Source of the DNA: Portulaca oleracea
Lineage: Eukaryota; Streptophyta; Magnoliopsida; Caryophyllales; Portulacaceae
Direction of reading: 5' to 3'
Length of the DNA stretch: 64,000 bases
Assembly: GCA_029582165.1 (NCBI GenBank)
Contig: CM055872.1
Location: 47,504,195-47,568,194 of the forward strand
Shown here: in pieces, positions 44,529-57,250 of the stretch
How positions within the stretch are numbered: position 1 is the stretch's first letter
Layout of the letters: each line of letters starts with the position of its first letter
Position numbers and translations under genes: made by a program
Notes under the pieces: generated by a model
Told to the model about the DNA's origin: nothing
The model's input: the letters and a program-made list of their open reading frames with translations, nothing else
The model's database searches: none

Positions 44529-45740
44529 ATGTTGACGCTTATAAAAAATTGTCCATTTGTGCCTACAACAAAAATTACTAAGGGAACATGTACTGATGGA
44601 ACACCTACTAAAGTAACTGTTATTAAAAAGAAAAAAGACTTTGATTTGACAATGTATAAAAATGCTAAGGCAAAGGAACCCTTGTATTTTGGCCTTCGTC
44701 CATATGAATACACTCGAATTTGTGAGTGTACATTGGTAAAGGAGATTTGAGATAACTTATAAATAACACAAGAAGGTACTAATCAAGTGAAGCAATCAAG
44801 TATCGAGTCATTGATGAGAAAGTATGAAGGTAACAATGAGATTGTGATGCATATGTTCATCAAGTACACTCATTATTACAAACGGACAGAAGTCCTTAGG
44901 AAAGTCCTTCACCACTGAGGAACTTGTGAAGAAAATCTCTTATTTGCTTTAAACATGGGAGAATAAAGTGATCGTCATCCAAGAGTCCAAAGACATGAGT
45001 ACTGTCAAGTTGGAGGATCTAATTGGAATCCAAACTTGCAAACTGAAAAGGGACACTCAAAAGGAAAATATCAAGAAAGATCATTGTCTAAACCTTAAGG
45101 TCATATATAGTGATAATTTTGAGTTAGATGAGGAAGATATGACATTGATGACTTGAAAATTTGATAAATTCTTCAAGAACATAGGAAGCTTTAGGAAGAG
45201 CAGCATGAGCACACCTAAAAGCAAACTAGGTAACAAAGTGAAAACTTCCATGCGTGTGAGTCCTAATCACTTCATTAGGGACTGCTTAATGGTAAATGAG
45301 AAACAACACCAATATCGGTTCCTCCTAATCACAAACTTTGATGAAGGGAGTGTGACATTTGGGAATGCCAAAGAAGAATCAATTGTTGATATAAGTAAGT
45401 TTGGAAGTTCACCTTCCCATTCTGTAGATAATATGTATTTAGTTAACGGTTTGTATCAAACCCTACTAAGGGTTTCACAAGTGTATGGCAAGGAAAACCT
45501 AGCGAACTCTTCATCCAAAAGGTGATGAGTTTCTAATGACGAAAAAATACGGTGTGTTTCTTAGGGAGAAGATGAACAAGAGCATCTACACCGTAAGAAT
45601 AGGCATTGTTCCCTAGAACTTTCTAACTTATTTTATTAAAGTGAATGAAGATGTAAGTCTATAGCATAAGAGACTAGGACATGTGAGTCTTTCTCTCTTA
45701 AATAAGCTTGTATCTAAAGATCAAGTTATCAGATTGCCCT
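44529..45740 (+). pseudogene. Decayed Ty1-copia gag to pre-integrase fragment
   Basis: Plus strand. Broken frames read in copia order. A gag (UBN2-type) N-terminal motif with YEYTRICECTLVKEI is at 44685-44745. A gag core with QESKDMSTVKLEDLIG is at 44970-45030. A knuckle remnant HFIRDC is at 45268-45285, and a segment VNGLYQTLLRVSQVYGKENL, which follows the protease in intact elements, lies near 45440-45500. A pre-integrase motif (RLGHVSLSLLNKLVSKD) is at about 45670-45725. Stops and frameshifts separate all of them. Integrase, reverse transcriptase and LTRs are not seen. Confidence 0.75.
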
Positions 45741-47420
45741 TGTTTATGCTCGGCTTTAAGCCTAAATGCATCTTTTTCTCTTGGCATTTTCCTCGGTAAC
45801 ATGAATAAATATAGTGTTTTTATGTTACTTTTCATCCTTTTTGGGTACCATAAGCAGTTATGTGCATGTAAAGGAAAAATGCGCAAAAATAGACAAAACC
45901 AAGACTAGGTGAAGAATGGTCGGGATCATAATGAAAATCCCGAGAAAGCCCAGCCCGAGAAGGTGGGAAGTCAAGCCTTAACCTCAAGAAGACTCAATAG
46001 GAACCAACAGAAGCCTCACGGGCGTGAGCCAACCTGTCACGGTCGTGAGCAAATCCTCCTCAAGGCCATGGATTTGAAGTACCTTGACCCCTGGACGGGA
46101 AGGGTTTCACTGTCGTGACCCAGTGTCTCACGGTCGTGACATATCAGAAGAAGGAAATATGGGTTTTTGGACAAAAGACGCCTCACGGTCATGACCCTGT
46201 GTCTCTCGGTCGTGACCTCTGGAGAGCAGCCCAGACAGGAGGCCTCTCACGGCCATGACACTCACAGGTCATACCCGTGAGGACATCACATAAATAACAC
46301 CTTTTCTACCCCAAGAACACCTCAACAGAGTAAAATTATAAAGTGGAAGAGCAGATCCTTGAAGGGCATGACTTCGGGTTGTCAAAAAACTGACTGCCCT
46401 TGTAGACACCGAATTTTATACCAGGAAAAGTGCACAGAAATAAAACCGAGAGCAATGAACAAGAAGGAAAAGAGGCTAGAATAAAAGAAAGGTAATTGGG
46501 CCTTGCTCTACTTCCAGAAGCCAAGCCCAAGCGCAACAAAGCCCAAAATGAGCCATGAAAGAAAAAAATTGTTGGGCCTTCCTCAAGCCCACAACCATCC
46601 CGGGCTGCCAGTCACCTCAGCAATCTGTGTGGAGGAAAAACAAAAGTCGTTGGTCGGGCCTTCCTCTCTTCCACGTCATCGATCTATGTCATTCTATGGT
46701 CAACTCAAATTCTACGATGCATGCGTGTACGTAATTATGCCATGCAGTTTATAAGGCCAAACGACCTATGAAGGGAAATAAAGGAGCTTAAATGGTGGAT
46801 CATGTTTTGATCCTTCCATCCTCATACACCGCCTCTTCACTTATAAATACCCCCTTCACCTCACTATCCAAGGATTATCCACAATTCCTCCAAGAACTCT
46901 CCAAGAGAATTCTCACATTTCTATTCTTCCATATTCTCAAAAAAGATCACGATCCTAGTCGTTGTTGTGACACAACGAAGCTTGACGTCTTGACCTTGAT
47001 ATTCTCTTATTCCTCCTATCATTTTCGCACTCGTTGTGTCGAGTAAGGTTAGCTTGTTTGATTCTATAATCATCCCTCTCGTAATGATGTAACTTTTCTT
47101 AAATGTTGCATTTTGTACATAAAACTTTATGAAAATCATTACATTTGCATGTTATTAATATAAAGTTGTAAATTCTTCTAACGTCTCCCCGCTCTTTATA
47201 ATTTCAAGATCAATTCTAGTAGAGTCTATTTTCAAATAGGCGAGTCCGAGAGTTTCCTAACTCTTGAACTCGTAACCTTACCCTCGGGCTAGGAACTCGG
47301 GTTCGTAGGCCGGAGTTTTTAATCGTTTCGTTTTTGGTTTGTTGATTTCCGTAATTCAAATGACAACTCCTTTTCTATCCTAATTTTGCATAATCGTTTT
47401 TTACTTTTCTGATTGGTTTG
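45741..47420 (+). repeat. LTR-like remnant of a gypsy-type element with palindrome array and TATA box
   Basis: Plus-strand order: CTTTAAGCCTAAATGC and a palindrome array at 46012-46290 (for example CTCACGGGCGTGAG, GTCACGGTCGTGA, TCTCACGGTCGTGAC). A TATA box TATAAATA follows at 46842-46849, then a leader with CCAAGAACTCTCCAAGAG. This is the layout of a plant gypsy LTR followed by its leader. Terminal TG/CA ends and a target duplication were not found. Confidence 0.5.
46842..46849 (+). promoter_or_regulatory. TATA box of the LTR remnant
   Basis: TATAAATA followed by CCCCCTTC, 550-830 bp downstream of the palindrome array at 46012-46290. Confidence 0.5.
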
Positions 47421-48148
47421 ATAAATTAAAACAGTACATTGTTTAGGCCCATTTTAAGGCCTAAATTGCACTTCCGATCTTGAAGTTTTCACTCGATCCC
47501 GGGATCTTTTTATGAATTTTAATGCATTTTTAGTTGTTTTGATTAGGTACTTGATGATTAAGAAAGAAATCAATGCAAAGAAACAAATCAAGGCAAAAAA
47601 GGAGTCCTGAGAAGATTCCTGAGCCAAGCCGAGTCGGAAACCAAAGCGAAGATGGGTCAAGATGTCAAATTCATGATGAAAAAGGTCAAATAGGGCCGTC
47701 GCACCCGCTCAAGGTTTGCAACGGGCGTGACCAGGCTAGCTTCCCAAGACCAAAATCGTTGCCCCTACCACACTTGTATAGCACCCGCTACATAAGACAG
47801 AGAAGAAAATAGAAATGTGGCCGAAGGCTGTGCCACCCGCGACAAGAAGGGCGGCACCTGCGACGCAGCTATGTAGGAAATCTGAAGAATAGTTAGAGTC
47901 AGGATGGTCGCGCTTGCAACTAACCTTTGACGCCCGCGACCCGACTCTAAATAAAATCGCCTCTCTTCGTAACCGAAATAGGTCGCGCCTACGACCTCTA
48001 CCGCGGCGACATTGTTTTAAGCGTCTTTGGCTCAAAACAGTTGCATTTTGATTGGTTTCGTACACTTGTATAAATAGCTTGATGAGACTTTTTCACAACA
48101 ACTTTTATTAGGTTTTAGTGAACTTTTAGGAGATTTTGTAGAAGGTTA

Positions 48149-48498
48149 TGTAGAAAAATAATTAGAAGAAAAGATATTGGAGAAAATAATTTACTCTCTA
48201 ATTTCTTGTTATTGAAAAGATGTGAAAGAAATCATATTTATACATTGGCGGTGAGCGTTAATACGCTAAAAAGAAGACTCCTAGTAAAACACATTAAAGA
48301 CTTAGATTCCTAAAAGGACTCTAAAAGGACTTTAATACGATAAAAGCAAGACTCCTAGTAAACACATTAAAGACTTGGATTCCTAAAAGGAATCTAATAC
48401 GATAAAAGGAAGACTCCTAGTAAAACACATTCAAGGACTTAGATTCCTATTGCAATTAGAAAAAAAACTCCTACCATAAACGCAAAAGGACTCTAATA
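48149..48498 (-). repeat. 3' LTR of the copia element
   Basis: TGTAGAAAAATAATTAGAAG ... GGACTCTAATA, about 350 bp. It contains a three-fold internal repeat of GACTCCTAGTAAAACACATT / AGGACTTAGATTCCTA-type units. Confidence 0.92.
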
Positions 48499-48505
48499 CT
48501 CCCCC

Positions 48506-51500
48506 TCAAGTTGGAGCATGATGGAGGGTTGTTTGATTGTCACAAAATAATTTCATGGGTTGTGTGGGTGAAAAACCCAAGGCAGCTAAGAAAGATTTTA
48601 GCCAAATAAGCTCACAAGTAGCAACAACCATTGACCTATATTCTGCTTCTGTAGATGACCGAGATACAATAGTTTGCTTTTGGTCTTCCACGATATAGGG
48701 GCTCCTCCTAAAGTAATGAAGTACCCTATAAGAGATCTTCTTGTAACTGGACAAACTCCCCAATCTGAGTCACAATAGGCGGCTAGCTGCATGTTTGATT
48801 CCTTTGGTAAAAGTATTCCTTGTCCAGGTGAACCTTTAATGTAGCAAACCACTCTCCTTGCTGCTTCCATATGTTCTTCCTTTGGATTCTACATGAACTG
48901 AAAAAGGATATGAACTGAATATGTAAGGTTTGGCCTGGTTATAGTCAAATAGATCAATCTTCCTACAAGCCTTCTATATGAGGTTTGATCTTGTAGAGCC
49001 TTCCCTTGAGCGAGGGCAAGCTCATGATTCTGCTCCATAGGAAAATTCGTAGGTTTGGCACCTAGGAGTAGACCTGGCAATCGGATGTGTCGGATCGGGT
49101 TCGGGCTTGTTCGAATCATCCGTGCTCCTGATCGGATCAGATTTGGTTCGGGCAGGGTTCAGATTCAGTTTGACTCCGGATTGATCTTGACCGGGTTGGA
49201 TCGAGTTCTGATGAGTTTGACCGGATCGTGCTCTCCGGGTGAGAGTTGGTTGAAACTTTTCCCGGGTTGGGTTGAGTCGGGTCTGTTCAAATTCGGACCG
49301 GGTCAATTCGGCTGCTTATTTTCGAATGAATCCAAGGTTGTATTTATATTTTGGTCGGATCGCTTTCGGGTCGGATAATTTCCATCTAAATTTAACGGTG
49401 GATAATTTCTCACTAAACTCCAATTAGAAATTATTTTAATTATTTATAGCTTTAAGCACTCAATTTCCATCTAAATTTCCAACAAAATCATACCACTAAA
49501 AAAATTGAAAAGTCTCTCCATACTTCCTTTAATTTAACATATAATAAAAATCCCACCAAAATTTAAATTATCAAACTCCATCCAACCTAAATTTCTTGAA
49601 CTTTTAAACCAACACTCACCAATAGTAATTTCATTTCCCACTCTACCAACTTTTCTTAAACTTGAACAAATTTAAATTTGGAGGTAATTGCTAGTTAGAA
49701 TTTTAGCGAGGAGGGAAATTAGTGAGTGCCAAAAATTTAATTAGAAATTTTGTTTCCCTCCTAAAGCTAAAATTTAATTAAAATTTTTGTTTCCCTCCTA
49801 AATCGGGTTGGTTCTAATTCGATTCGGCTGTAGATCAGTTCAAGTGTGTCTCGAGTCGGGTAAAATTCGGTTCGGATGTGTCTCATGTCGGCTTAGTTTC
49901 GGTTCGAACGTCTTTCGGATGCGGGCTTATTCAGGTATAGCATGAATCGGATCGGGTCCGGGTCGTTTCAGATTATTTCGGATGCTTTCCTTATTCGGTT
50001 AACTTCTGGTTTCAGATCGGTTTTGGATGAAGACCAGGTCCCGACATTCGGATGCGGATCGAATTTCGGGTTTCGGATAAGGATTGCTAGGTCTACCTAG
50101 GAGGCCACATTCATCCAGTATCTCCAAAGCATACTTACACTGACAAAGAAAGAGACCTCGTTGTCCTCGGGCTACCTCAATACCCAAGAAATACTTTAGA
50201 GAGCCAAGGTCCTTAATGCTAAAGCACTCATCCAAATAAGTCTTGAATTTTTGGCATTCTTAAACATTATTAGTAGCAAGAATAATGTCATCAACGTAAG
50301 AAGTGCCATAAAAACTCCTTCCTTTTGATACGTGAATAAGGAATATTCGACAAAGGATTTCACAAATCCGTACTCACAGAGCTTAGAGGACATCTTCGCA
50401 AACCATTGTCTAGGAGCTTGCTTTAATCCATAAAGTGACTTTCTTAGTCTGCAGACTTTATTTTGTGTAGAGGTTGTATAACCTGGCGACAATTTCATGT
50501 ACACCTCTTCATCAAGATCACCGTGAAAAAAGGCATTGTTCACATCTAGTTGGTGTAGATCGCATCCTTTAGCGATAACAACAGAAAGAAAACACTGAAC
50601 ACGTGTCATCTTAGCAACTGGTGCAAAAGTTTCATTGTAATCGATACCTTCTTCCTGAAGATCTCCGCTAATGACCAGTCTAGCCTTGTATCTTTGATTG
50701 GATCCATCTGCATTGTATTTGACTCTATAGACCCATTTACATCCAATCGGTTTCTTTCTAGCAGGAAGATCAACAATATCCCAAGTGCAAGTTTTGTGTA
50801 AAGCCTGCTCGGTCACAACATCTCGCCACCTACTATTTTTGAGGGCTTCATGGAAAAATCTAGGCTCATCGACCTTCATAATTCTTGTCAAATAACTTTT
50901 ATGTGAAGGAGAAAAATTGACATAACTCACATAATGATGTAAAGGATACGGCGTACTTGGGGATACCTTTTGGTGAGGCGAAGCAGTCGAAACGGGGTCT
51001 ATAATAATGGCGTTGTAGCAAATGTAATCATTCAGCTTGGTTGTCGGACGTTTGATCCGTTCAGATCGCCTAGTATCTTGGTTAAGATTATTTTTTGCTA
51101 AACTCAGTTGACGTTGTGAGGAAGAGGGTTGCATGTTGTCAACAATCTGGTCTACTTCTTGATTTTCTTCTTGTTTGGGCCTAGATTCGAGTACAAATAC
51201 AGAACCATCTCCACCAAGTTGTTCATAACTTTATGAAATTCCTGGTGTAAGCCCGTGTGGTACGTCTCCCCCTAAGTCCAACACTGGATCAACAACATTT
51301 TTTTCCATCCTGATCCATTTTACTGGTTGGCTTTTCTGATTGGGCCAAATCAATTTTGCATATTGGTGGGTTACCTACATCATCTTCAAAAAATTTGTTT
51401 TCACTCCAAATAGGCACCCTTGGATTTTTGTCTTGGTCTTGAGTTGGTGTCTCATTAAAAGGAAAAGTTTCTTCAAAGAATTTCACATCCCTACTTGTAA

Positions 51501-52749
51501 AGAATTCATGATTCTCAAGATCATATAAATTCCAACCTTTTCTTTCAAGAGGGTATTTGACAAAAATACACTTGCAACTACGAGGGGTAAATTTTTCGGT
51601 TGTTCTAGTTTGAGCATAACATAAGCATCCAAACACCATAATGTGATCATAGTTAGGTTTTACGCCAAACATCAACTCATATGGGGATTTCACTTTCAAC
51701 AAGTTGCTTGGTGTTCGGTTTATCAAATAGGTTGTTGTTTTAACACATTCACCCCAAAAATCTATTGGTAGGTTGGCTTGAAAACGCAAGGCTCGAGCAA
51801 CTTTTAAGATATGCCTATGTTTTCTCTCAACTTTTCCATTTTGCTGAGGTGTCTCTACACAACTAGTTTGGTGCAAAATCCCCCTTTCAGCATAAAATTC
51901 TTTCATGTCTTGACTTAAACTCTAAACCATTGTCACTTCTTATTGCCTTAATGCTTCTCCCGAATTGATTTTGCACCGTTACTATAAATTTTTTCAAGTG
52001 TCTTGCAGTTTCACACTTTCCTTTCATCAAACAGACCCAAACACTTCTACAAAAATCATCCACAATAGTAAGAAAATAATGTGCACCACACGAGGCAGAA
52101 ACTTCATATGGACCCCATATGTCAGTGTGAATAATATCAAACAAGCCTTTAGCTTTACTTTCACTAACAACAAACGGGTCCCTATTTTGTTTTGCCCTAA
52201 AACAAATTTCACAAGCATCATCATTTTCCATAGCTAAATTGGTACCTTGTAAGGATTGATCAAGAAGATGTAATATTTCCTTTGATGCCATAGTCTTCCA
52301 GTACACACAACATTAGCTTTGGTATCTCCCTGATGGTCCTTGTAGAAGTAGACCCCGTCACATCGTTTGCCTGTACCAATTAAAATCCCCATGGTGCGGC
52401 CCTGCACAATACAATAATTTTCATCAAATGTGACTATGCAATTTAAATCCTTATATAAACAATAAACATAGATAAGGTTGCAATTTAAAGAGGGAACAAA
52501 AAGTGTTTGATGCAGTTGTAATTTTTATGTTAGAAAAAATTTTCCCTGCTTGTCGGCAACCGTTTTCGCACCATTGGGTAAATCAACTACCACAAGTTGA
52601 ATATTTTCAATATCTCTTACTATTGTTGCATCACCGGTTATGTGAACAGAAGCCCCACTATCGATCAACCACTGAGATGTTGAATTATTTCTCGGTCTCT
52701 CATCGTCCATTGAATTCTGCCGTGATTTCGGCGACAAACTCTCCTTCAA
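48506..52749 (-). pseudogene. Copia polyprotein remnant (protease, integrase, RT, RNase H)
   Basis: On the minus strand, in order: the protease motif WLIDSGASVHITG (near 52650); integrase with HTDIWGPY (near 52120), DNGLEF and [13 protein letters not shown] (near 51860); reverse transcriptase starting ALHKTCTWDIVDLPARKK (near 50800) and KSLYGLKQAPRQWF (near 50420), with YVDD in a shifted frame near 50300; and RNase H ([20 protein letters not shown]) at 48506-48870. Damage includes a frameshift in integrase near 51900, a frameshift just before YVDD, a stop shortly after it, the hAT insertion, and a frame break in RNase H. Almost nothing lies between the primer site and the protease, so gag is missing. 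Confidence 0.92.
49069..50095. mobile_element. Non-autonomous hAT inserted in the copia reverse transcriptase
   Basis: Termini TAGACCTGGCAATCGG and GGATTGCTAGGTCTA are inverted. A perfect 8-bp duplication CCTAGGAG flanks it (49061-49068, 50096-50103). Taking out the element and one duplication joins the two halves of the reverse transcriptase in frame (…DECGLLG|AKPTN…). Both subterminal regions are dense in GGTTCGGG, GGATCGG and TCGGGTC words; the centre is AT-rich. No transposase. Confidence 0.95.
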
Positions 52750-52765
52750 CCTGACTCTGATACCA

Positions 52766-53104
52766 TGTAGAAAAATAATTAGAAGAAAAGATATTGGAGA
52801 AAATAAATTACTCTCTAATTTCTTGTTATTGAAAAGATGTGAAAGAAATCTTATTTATACATTGGCAGTGAGCGTTAATACGCTAAAAAGAAGACTCTTA
52901 GTCAAACACATTAAAGACTTAGATTCCTAAAAGGACTCTAATACGATAAAAACAAGACTTCTAGTAAAACACATTAAAGACTTAGATTCCTAAAAGGGCT
53001 CTAATACGATAAAAGGAAGACTCCTAGTAAAACACATTCAAGGACTTAGATTCCTATTGAAATTAGAAAAAGACTCCTAGCATACACGCATAAGGACTCT
53101 AATA
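52766..53104 (-). repeat. 5' LTR of the copia element
   Basis: TGTAGAAAAATAATTAGAAG ... GGACTCTAATA, about 339 bp; differs from the other LTR by small indels in its internal repeats. Confidence 0.92.
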
Positions 53105-54050
53105 GGTTATCCTAGGTTTTACTGCTAAGCTCATTGTATTGCATCACTTTGGCTATTTTTGGAAGATTTTGATGATTCAGTTAAAGAATTAAAGATTCTC
53201 TCTCTATTATTGGCTATTGTTGTTCATTGCATCCCTTAATAGGTGATATTTACTCCTTCTCTCTCTACTTTACCGTTGATAATTAAGTGTTAATTTCTTA
53301 ATTAGTGGTTTAATCGATTTTGATAGAATCATGTTTAGAGTTGGATTTGGATGTGGTAGGATGGTTTTGGCTATGATTAGTGGCTAGGTTTTTATGGGGT
53401 TAGGGGATGATTAAGGTTCTAATGGGTGATTAGTCATAGGCTTTAGTTATTTAGGGGGTGATTAGTGGGAAAAACCTCATTTCCATCTTATTCCTTCCTT
53501 TAATTAGGGTGAATTAACGTCCAAGAGTTCCTTAATTCACTAATCACTTGCTAGGGATGATAAGGACGGAATAATTAGTCTTATTCTCATGAAAATGAGA
53601 ACAGGCCTAATTAGGGACCCTTTGCAAGCTCAACCCCTTGGATCCATGGTGGATCTTGGGGTAGTTAATCCAAACTTCCCTTGAAAAAGTCTCATCTGGT
53701 TAATTCTACATCTTTTCCTCTTAAACACGAAAACCTTGTGACCATGAACCCGTTGGTCGCCTAAAACCCTCGAAGCCCTTCTTTTTATTAATCGAGTTAA
53801 TCCTGTTTGTTTGCTTGATCACCTTAGTACTTAAGCAACCTAAATCAATCTTGCGCTTTTCTAGTAATTTGAACCGCCGTCAAGTTAAATTCTAGAGGTT
53901 AGGCCCCTCAACTCCCTGAGAAGAACGATAAAAATCGGGTGTACTAAACCCTAAACAGTTAATCGGCCTACGTGCGCGCATTGTCGGGATTACAATATTC
54001 TGCAGAGTACTACAATCCCAGATCAAATCATTGTTCATTGTTCATTGCTT

Positions 54051-54350
54051 ATTGTTCATTGCGCATTGTCTTCTCTATTGTTTTTATTGTCATTCTTACT
54101 ATTTATTTTATTATGAAAAATATGGTAGGTTCCACATCCAAATGATTAGCTAGTAATTGTTTGAGCTATTCTCTTCTCTCTCATTTCAAAATGAATATAA
54201 ATATGGCATACCCCAATAAAATTATTTGTTTTTTAAATGTTTTTACATTATAGTGTCGAATATATTGAGCTTTGTCTCACTTTTCTCCATGTTTTCAAAT
54301 ATTTAGTTTTTAGATATCGGCGGGACATTTTGAACAAATTCGTTGCAAAG
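54051..54350. other. Short AT-rich spacer, nothing recognised
   Basis: No coding sequence, inverted repeat or known terminus is visible before the LTR at 54351. Confidence 0.4.
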
Positions 54351-55298
54351 TGGAGCGTTACCGTCGCGTGGGTGGGTGAAGATTAGCTTGAGTGTAGATG
54401 GATGATCGATATTCAACAATAACAATAGCCTTTAACACCCAAAGGTTGGATATGACCCGGAGTAAGGATAACCACAACTCTAGGCCTAACACCCCACCAT
54501 GATTATCTAGGATAAACCACTAATAATCACTAAAGGAATGACTTGAAACACCATTAAAATTGATTGGATAAAGTAAACAAGGTTTTTAGAGACAAGGGAG
54601 AAACCCCAACAATGCTTAAGTATTACATTCAAAACTCAAAAACTTCCAACAATGCCAAGGGAAGGGGTATACATAGTATTGGGAAAAAAATAAACAAAAC
54701 GCAGTGTTTTGGGCCGGAAAACACGTGCAGGAATGGGAGGTCGCAGGCATGACCCTGGGCGTCGCGGGCGCGACAGACAGCTGACTCGGGCGAGTCACAG
54801 GATGACTCGGGCGAGTCAGTCTTCTAGGCAACTTTTCCCTGCCGAATTCAAACGCGCATAACTTCTTCATCCAAACTTCGTTTTAGGCCCGTAAGATATC
54901 CATGGAAAGCTCTCAATGTGTGTTTTAAGCTCTCAAAATTTGAAACCAATCGGAGTTATATTGAAGGAGTTATGACCCAAAGCGTGAAGGCACGTCGATT
55001 CCGACAACCCACATTGACCCTTTTCCGCTTATTCTTTCCGAATGACTTCGAACCCTTTTAAAGGCCCGAAGTAGGTCCCGATGAGGACCCGTAGCTCCAC
55101 TTCCATGGTCCGGGGTCCCATTTGAAGTGGATGGCACACCCGATACCGTTCAAACCACGTCTACGGGGTCACAGGTCCATCTTAAAGTGTACTCCGCACC
55201 CGACCCCGGCGTCGTTTTCCTCGTGTTTCATGGAAGGGTTGCGAAAAAGCTTGGTGACCATGAAAATTGATACTTGGGCCCCATCCCGATACGCTCCA
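54351..55298 (-). repeat. 3' LTR of element G2
   Basis: TGGAGCGTTACCGTCGCGTG ... CCCGATACGCTCCA. It contains two perfect TGACTCGGGCGAGTCA palindromes (54782-54797, 54803-54818) and GTCGCGGGCGCGAC just before them. Confidence 0.93.
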
Positions 55299-55746
55299 TA
55301 CTCCCCTTCTATGAGTTGCCCTCAACTCTTGGGAGTAAAAATCGAGGCGCTCTCCATAGTTTGGTTCCAAAGAACTTTGAACATCCGGAACGCCACGAGC
55401 AATCACACTAGACAACCAACAAGGATTTGCCTTCAACTCTTGGGAGTTAAAGCCGATGCATTCTTCATCAATTGGCTTCATGGATCTCAGAAAAGTCTGA
55501 TCGCAATGAACATTCACACCAGACGCCCAACAAGCTTCAAACCCCCCAATGTAACCATCATCCAAATGAAAGAAAGAGGTTAGAGGCTTGTTTTGTAGAT
55601 TAAGGGAAGGGATAGGGAAAATGGGTGGTGCTCTGGAACTCTCAATCTCACTAAGCTTGCTACTCGGGCAAGACAAAGCTAAGGATCGCTTGTCTTCACC
55701 AAGAGCACACTCAACCCGTGTTTCTCTCGAAAGGAGGTTCCTCAAC

Positions 55747-56901
55747 TTACTTCCCACACCAAGGTTTGATTTTATGTGGGGCTAAGGGATTCAAGTGATC
55801 ATCGTCAAACAAATATTTTTCTTTCAACATACTCTCCCAAAAACATTGCATGCCAAATTTCCAATGACACTCTTTCAACAACAAATCCTCGAATAACCAA
55901 TGTCGACCAAACATCATGTACGACTCACCCAAAGACTCTACACCACAACGTCCATCTTTCAAGCATGATTCCATAAATTTCAAAGAAGAGTCTTCGGTTA
56001 TCTCGTTCTTCCCATCGAGAAGAGTTCGAGTGCCCATGGATTGAAGGGAATGGTATTCATCTCCATTGGTGCTTAATTCCTCGGTCGATGGCAATGATGA
56101 AACCAAAGGAGCTTCTTCTCATGATTCTTCAACAAGGATGAGAGGAAGAGAAAGGTCAGGGTTCTCATCCTCCTCTTGGCATGAAGCTTCAACAATAGCT
56201 TCGGAAGCCTCACAAGGTTCAATGGAAGCTCCCTCGTTGGGCATGTGATCGACCTTTGCTTGCTTAACTTCTCCATGCCCATCAAGTGATGAAATGGACT
56301 CATGGTGGACCTCTCGCTTGTAAGTGTTAGGCAAGAATCGTCGATTCATCAATCTCTTAAGTCGTGCCCATGAAGTGACCTTTGCTCAACCCTCTATAGC
56401 TCGTTGTGCCTTGACATTCTCAAACCAAAGGGATGCAACCTTGGTGAGTTTTGATCTAGCAATATTGAAGGCATGTTCATCTCTATACCCCTTAGTTTCA
56501 AAATTCCTCTCCAGGATTTGGACCTATTCAAGATAGTCTTCTGGGCCGGTGAAGCCATTGAATTTCGGAAGCTTGGCTTCGATATCATAAAATTCATTCC
56601 ATGGAGGATTCTCAACCGCTTCCCGTCGTCGAAGGCGTCGAAATGAGCCTCTATCATCGTCACTCGACTCGTAGGAAGGAGGAGGACGGATAGGGCTTTG
56701 GGCACGTCTCTGACGCTCATTCCGAGATGGAACTTGACGCTCTGGGGCGAGGTTGTCCAATCGCGTCACAATGGCATTAAGGGTACGATCAATAGTGGAG
56801 AACCGTTCGTCATGGGTGGCGAGTCGGTTCTCGATAGCCCGAAGTTGAGGGCTACTCCGGTTGCTTGAATTACTTCGATTATAGCTAACTTCTTCGGCCA
56901 T
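55747..56901 (-). pseudogene. Gag remnant of element G2
   Basis: On the minus strand a frame starts MAEEVSYNRSNSSNRSSPQL at 56901. It has a coiled-coil-like IENRLATHDERFSTIDRTL, an Arg/Ser-rich linker, and the gag-like LPKFNGFTGPEDYLE (near 56530). Then the frame breaks. Retrotransposon gag domains usually follow such a motif, but here shorter frames follow (56303-56073, 56106-55747) without recognisable domains. They include an acidic Ser-rich segment and a His/Trp-rich segment. No zinc knuckle or protease is seen. Confidence 0.75.
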
Positions 56902-57250
56902 ACCGAGAGAAAAGGTGAAAGACGGTTTTTATTTACGGTAATTTGTGGAGTTTGAGGGTTCTTTTGTAGTTGGCAAGTGTTTGGCTAAGGGTTCTCTGTG
57001 TTTTTTTCACTCAGACATTTCATCGAACACCTTGCGTGCACTATTTTACAACTTCTTTTCAATGCACCAAATGACTATGAATCCAACAAATACAAACAGA
57101 ATAGAATATATTCCAACACTCTTGGATATCAATGGGGTTGGGGAACACCAATAATAACATATAACTCACAAAACCCAACACTAGAAAACAACACTAGAAA
57201 GAACAATGAACAACTCAAGCTAAATGCAAAACCGAAGCTCTGATACCAGA

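Larger units (their letters stand above)
48149..53104 (-). mobile_element. Decayed Ty1-copia retrotransposon lacking gag, interrupted by a hAT
   Basis: Flanked by a perfect GGTTA duplication (48144-48148, 53105-53109). LTRs are 48149-48498 and 52766-53104. On the minus strand the primer-binding site TGGTATCAGAGTCAGG (initiator-Met tRNA) follows the right-hand LTR, and the polypurine tract TTGAGGGGGAG precedes the left-hand one. Minus-strand coding order is protease, integrase, reverse transcriptase, RNase H, as in Ty1-copia. The LTR begins TG but ends TA rather than CA. Removing the 1027-bp hAT leaves about 3.9 kb. Confidence 0.93.
47690..54050 (+). repeat. Second gypsy-type LTR/leader remnant, split by the copia element
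   Basis: The left part, 47690-48148, has palindrome-like units (CAACGGGCGTGACC, GTATAGCACCCGCTAC, GACGCCCGCGAC, GTCGCGCCTACGAC), then TATAAATA at 48069-48076. The right part, 53105-54050, continues after the copia element with GGTTATCCTAGG, CTTAAGCAACCTAAATC and GCCTACGTGCGCGCATTGTC. The GGTTA at the junction is the copia target duplication. Outer ends are not defined. Confidence 0.5.

Noticed and set aside
54616..54870. Open frame with repeated RPS/VAPATP peptide phrases
   Set aside because: It comes from reading the palindrome array of the LTR; the frame is not conserved between the two LTRs as a protein and lies in U3.
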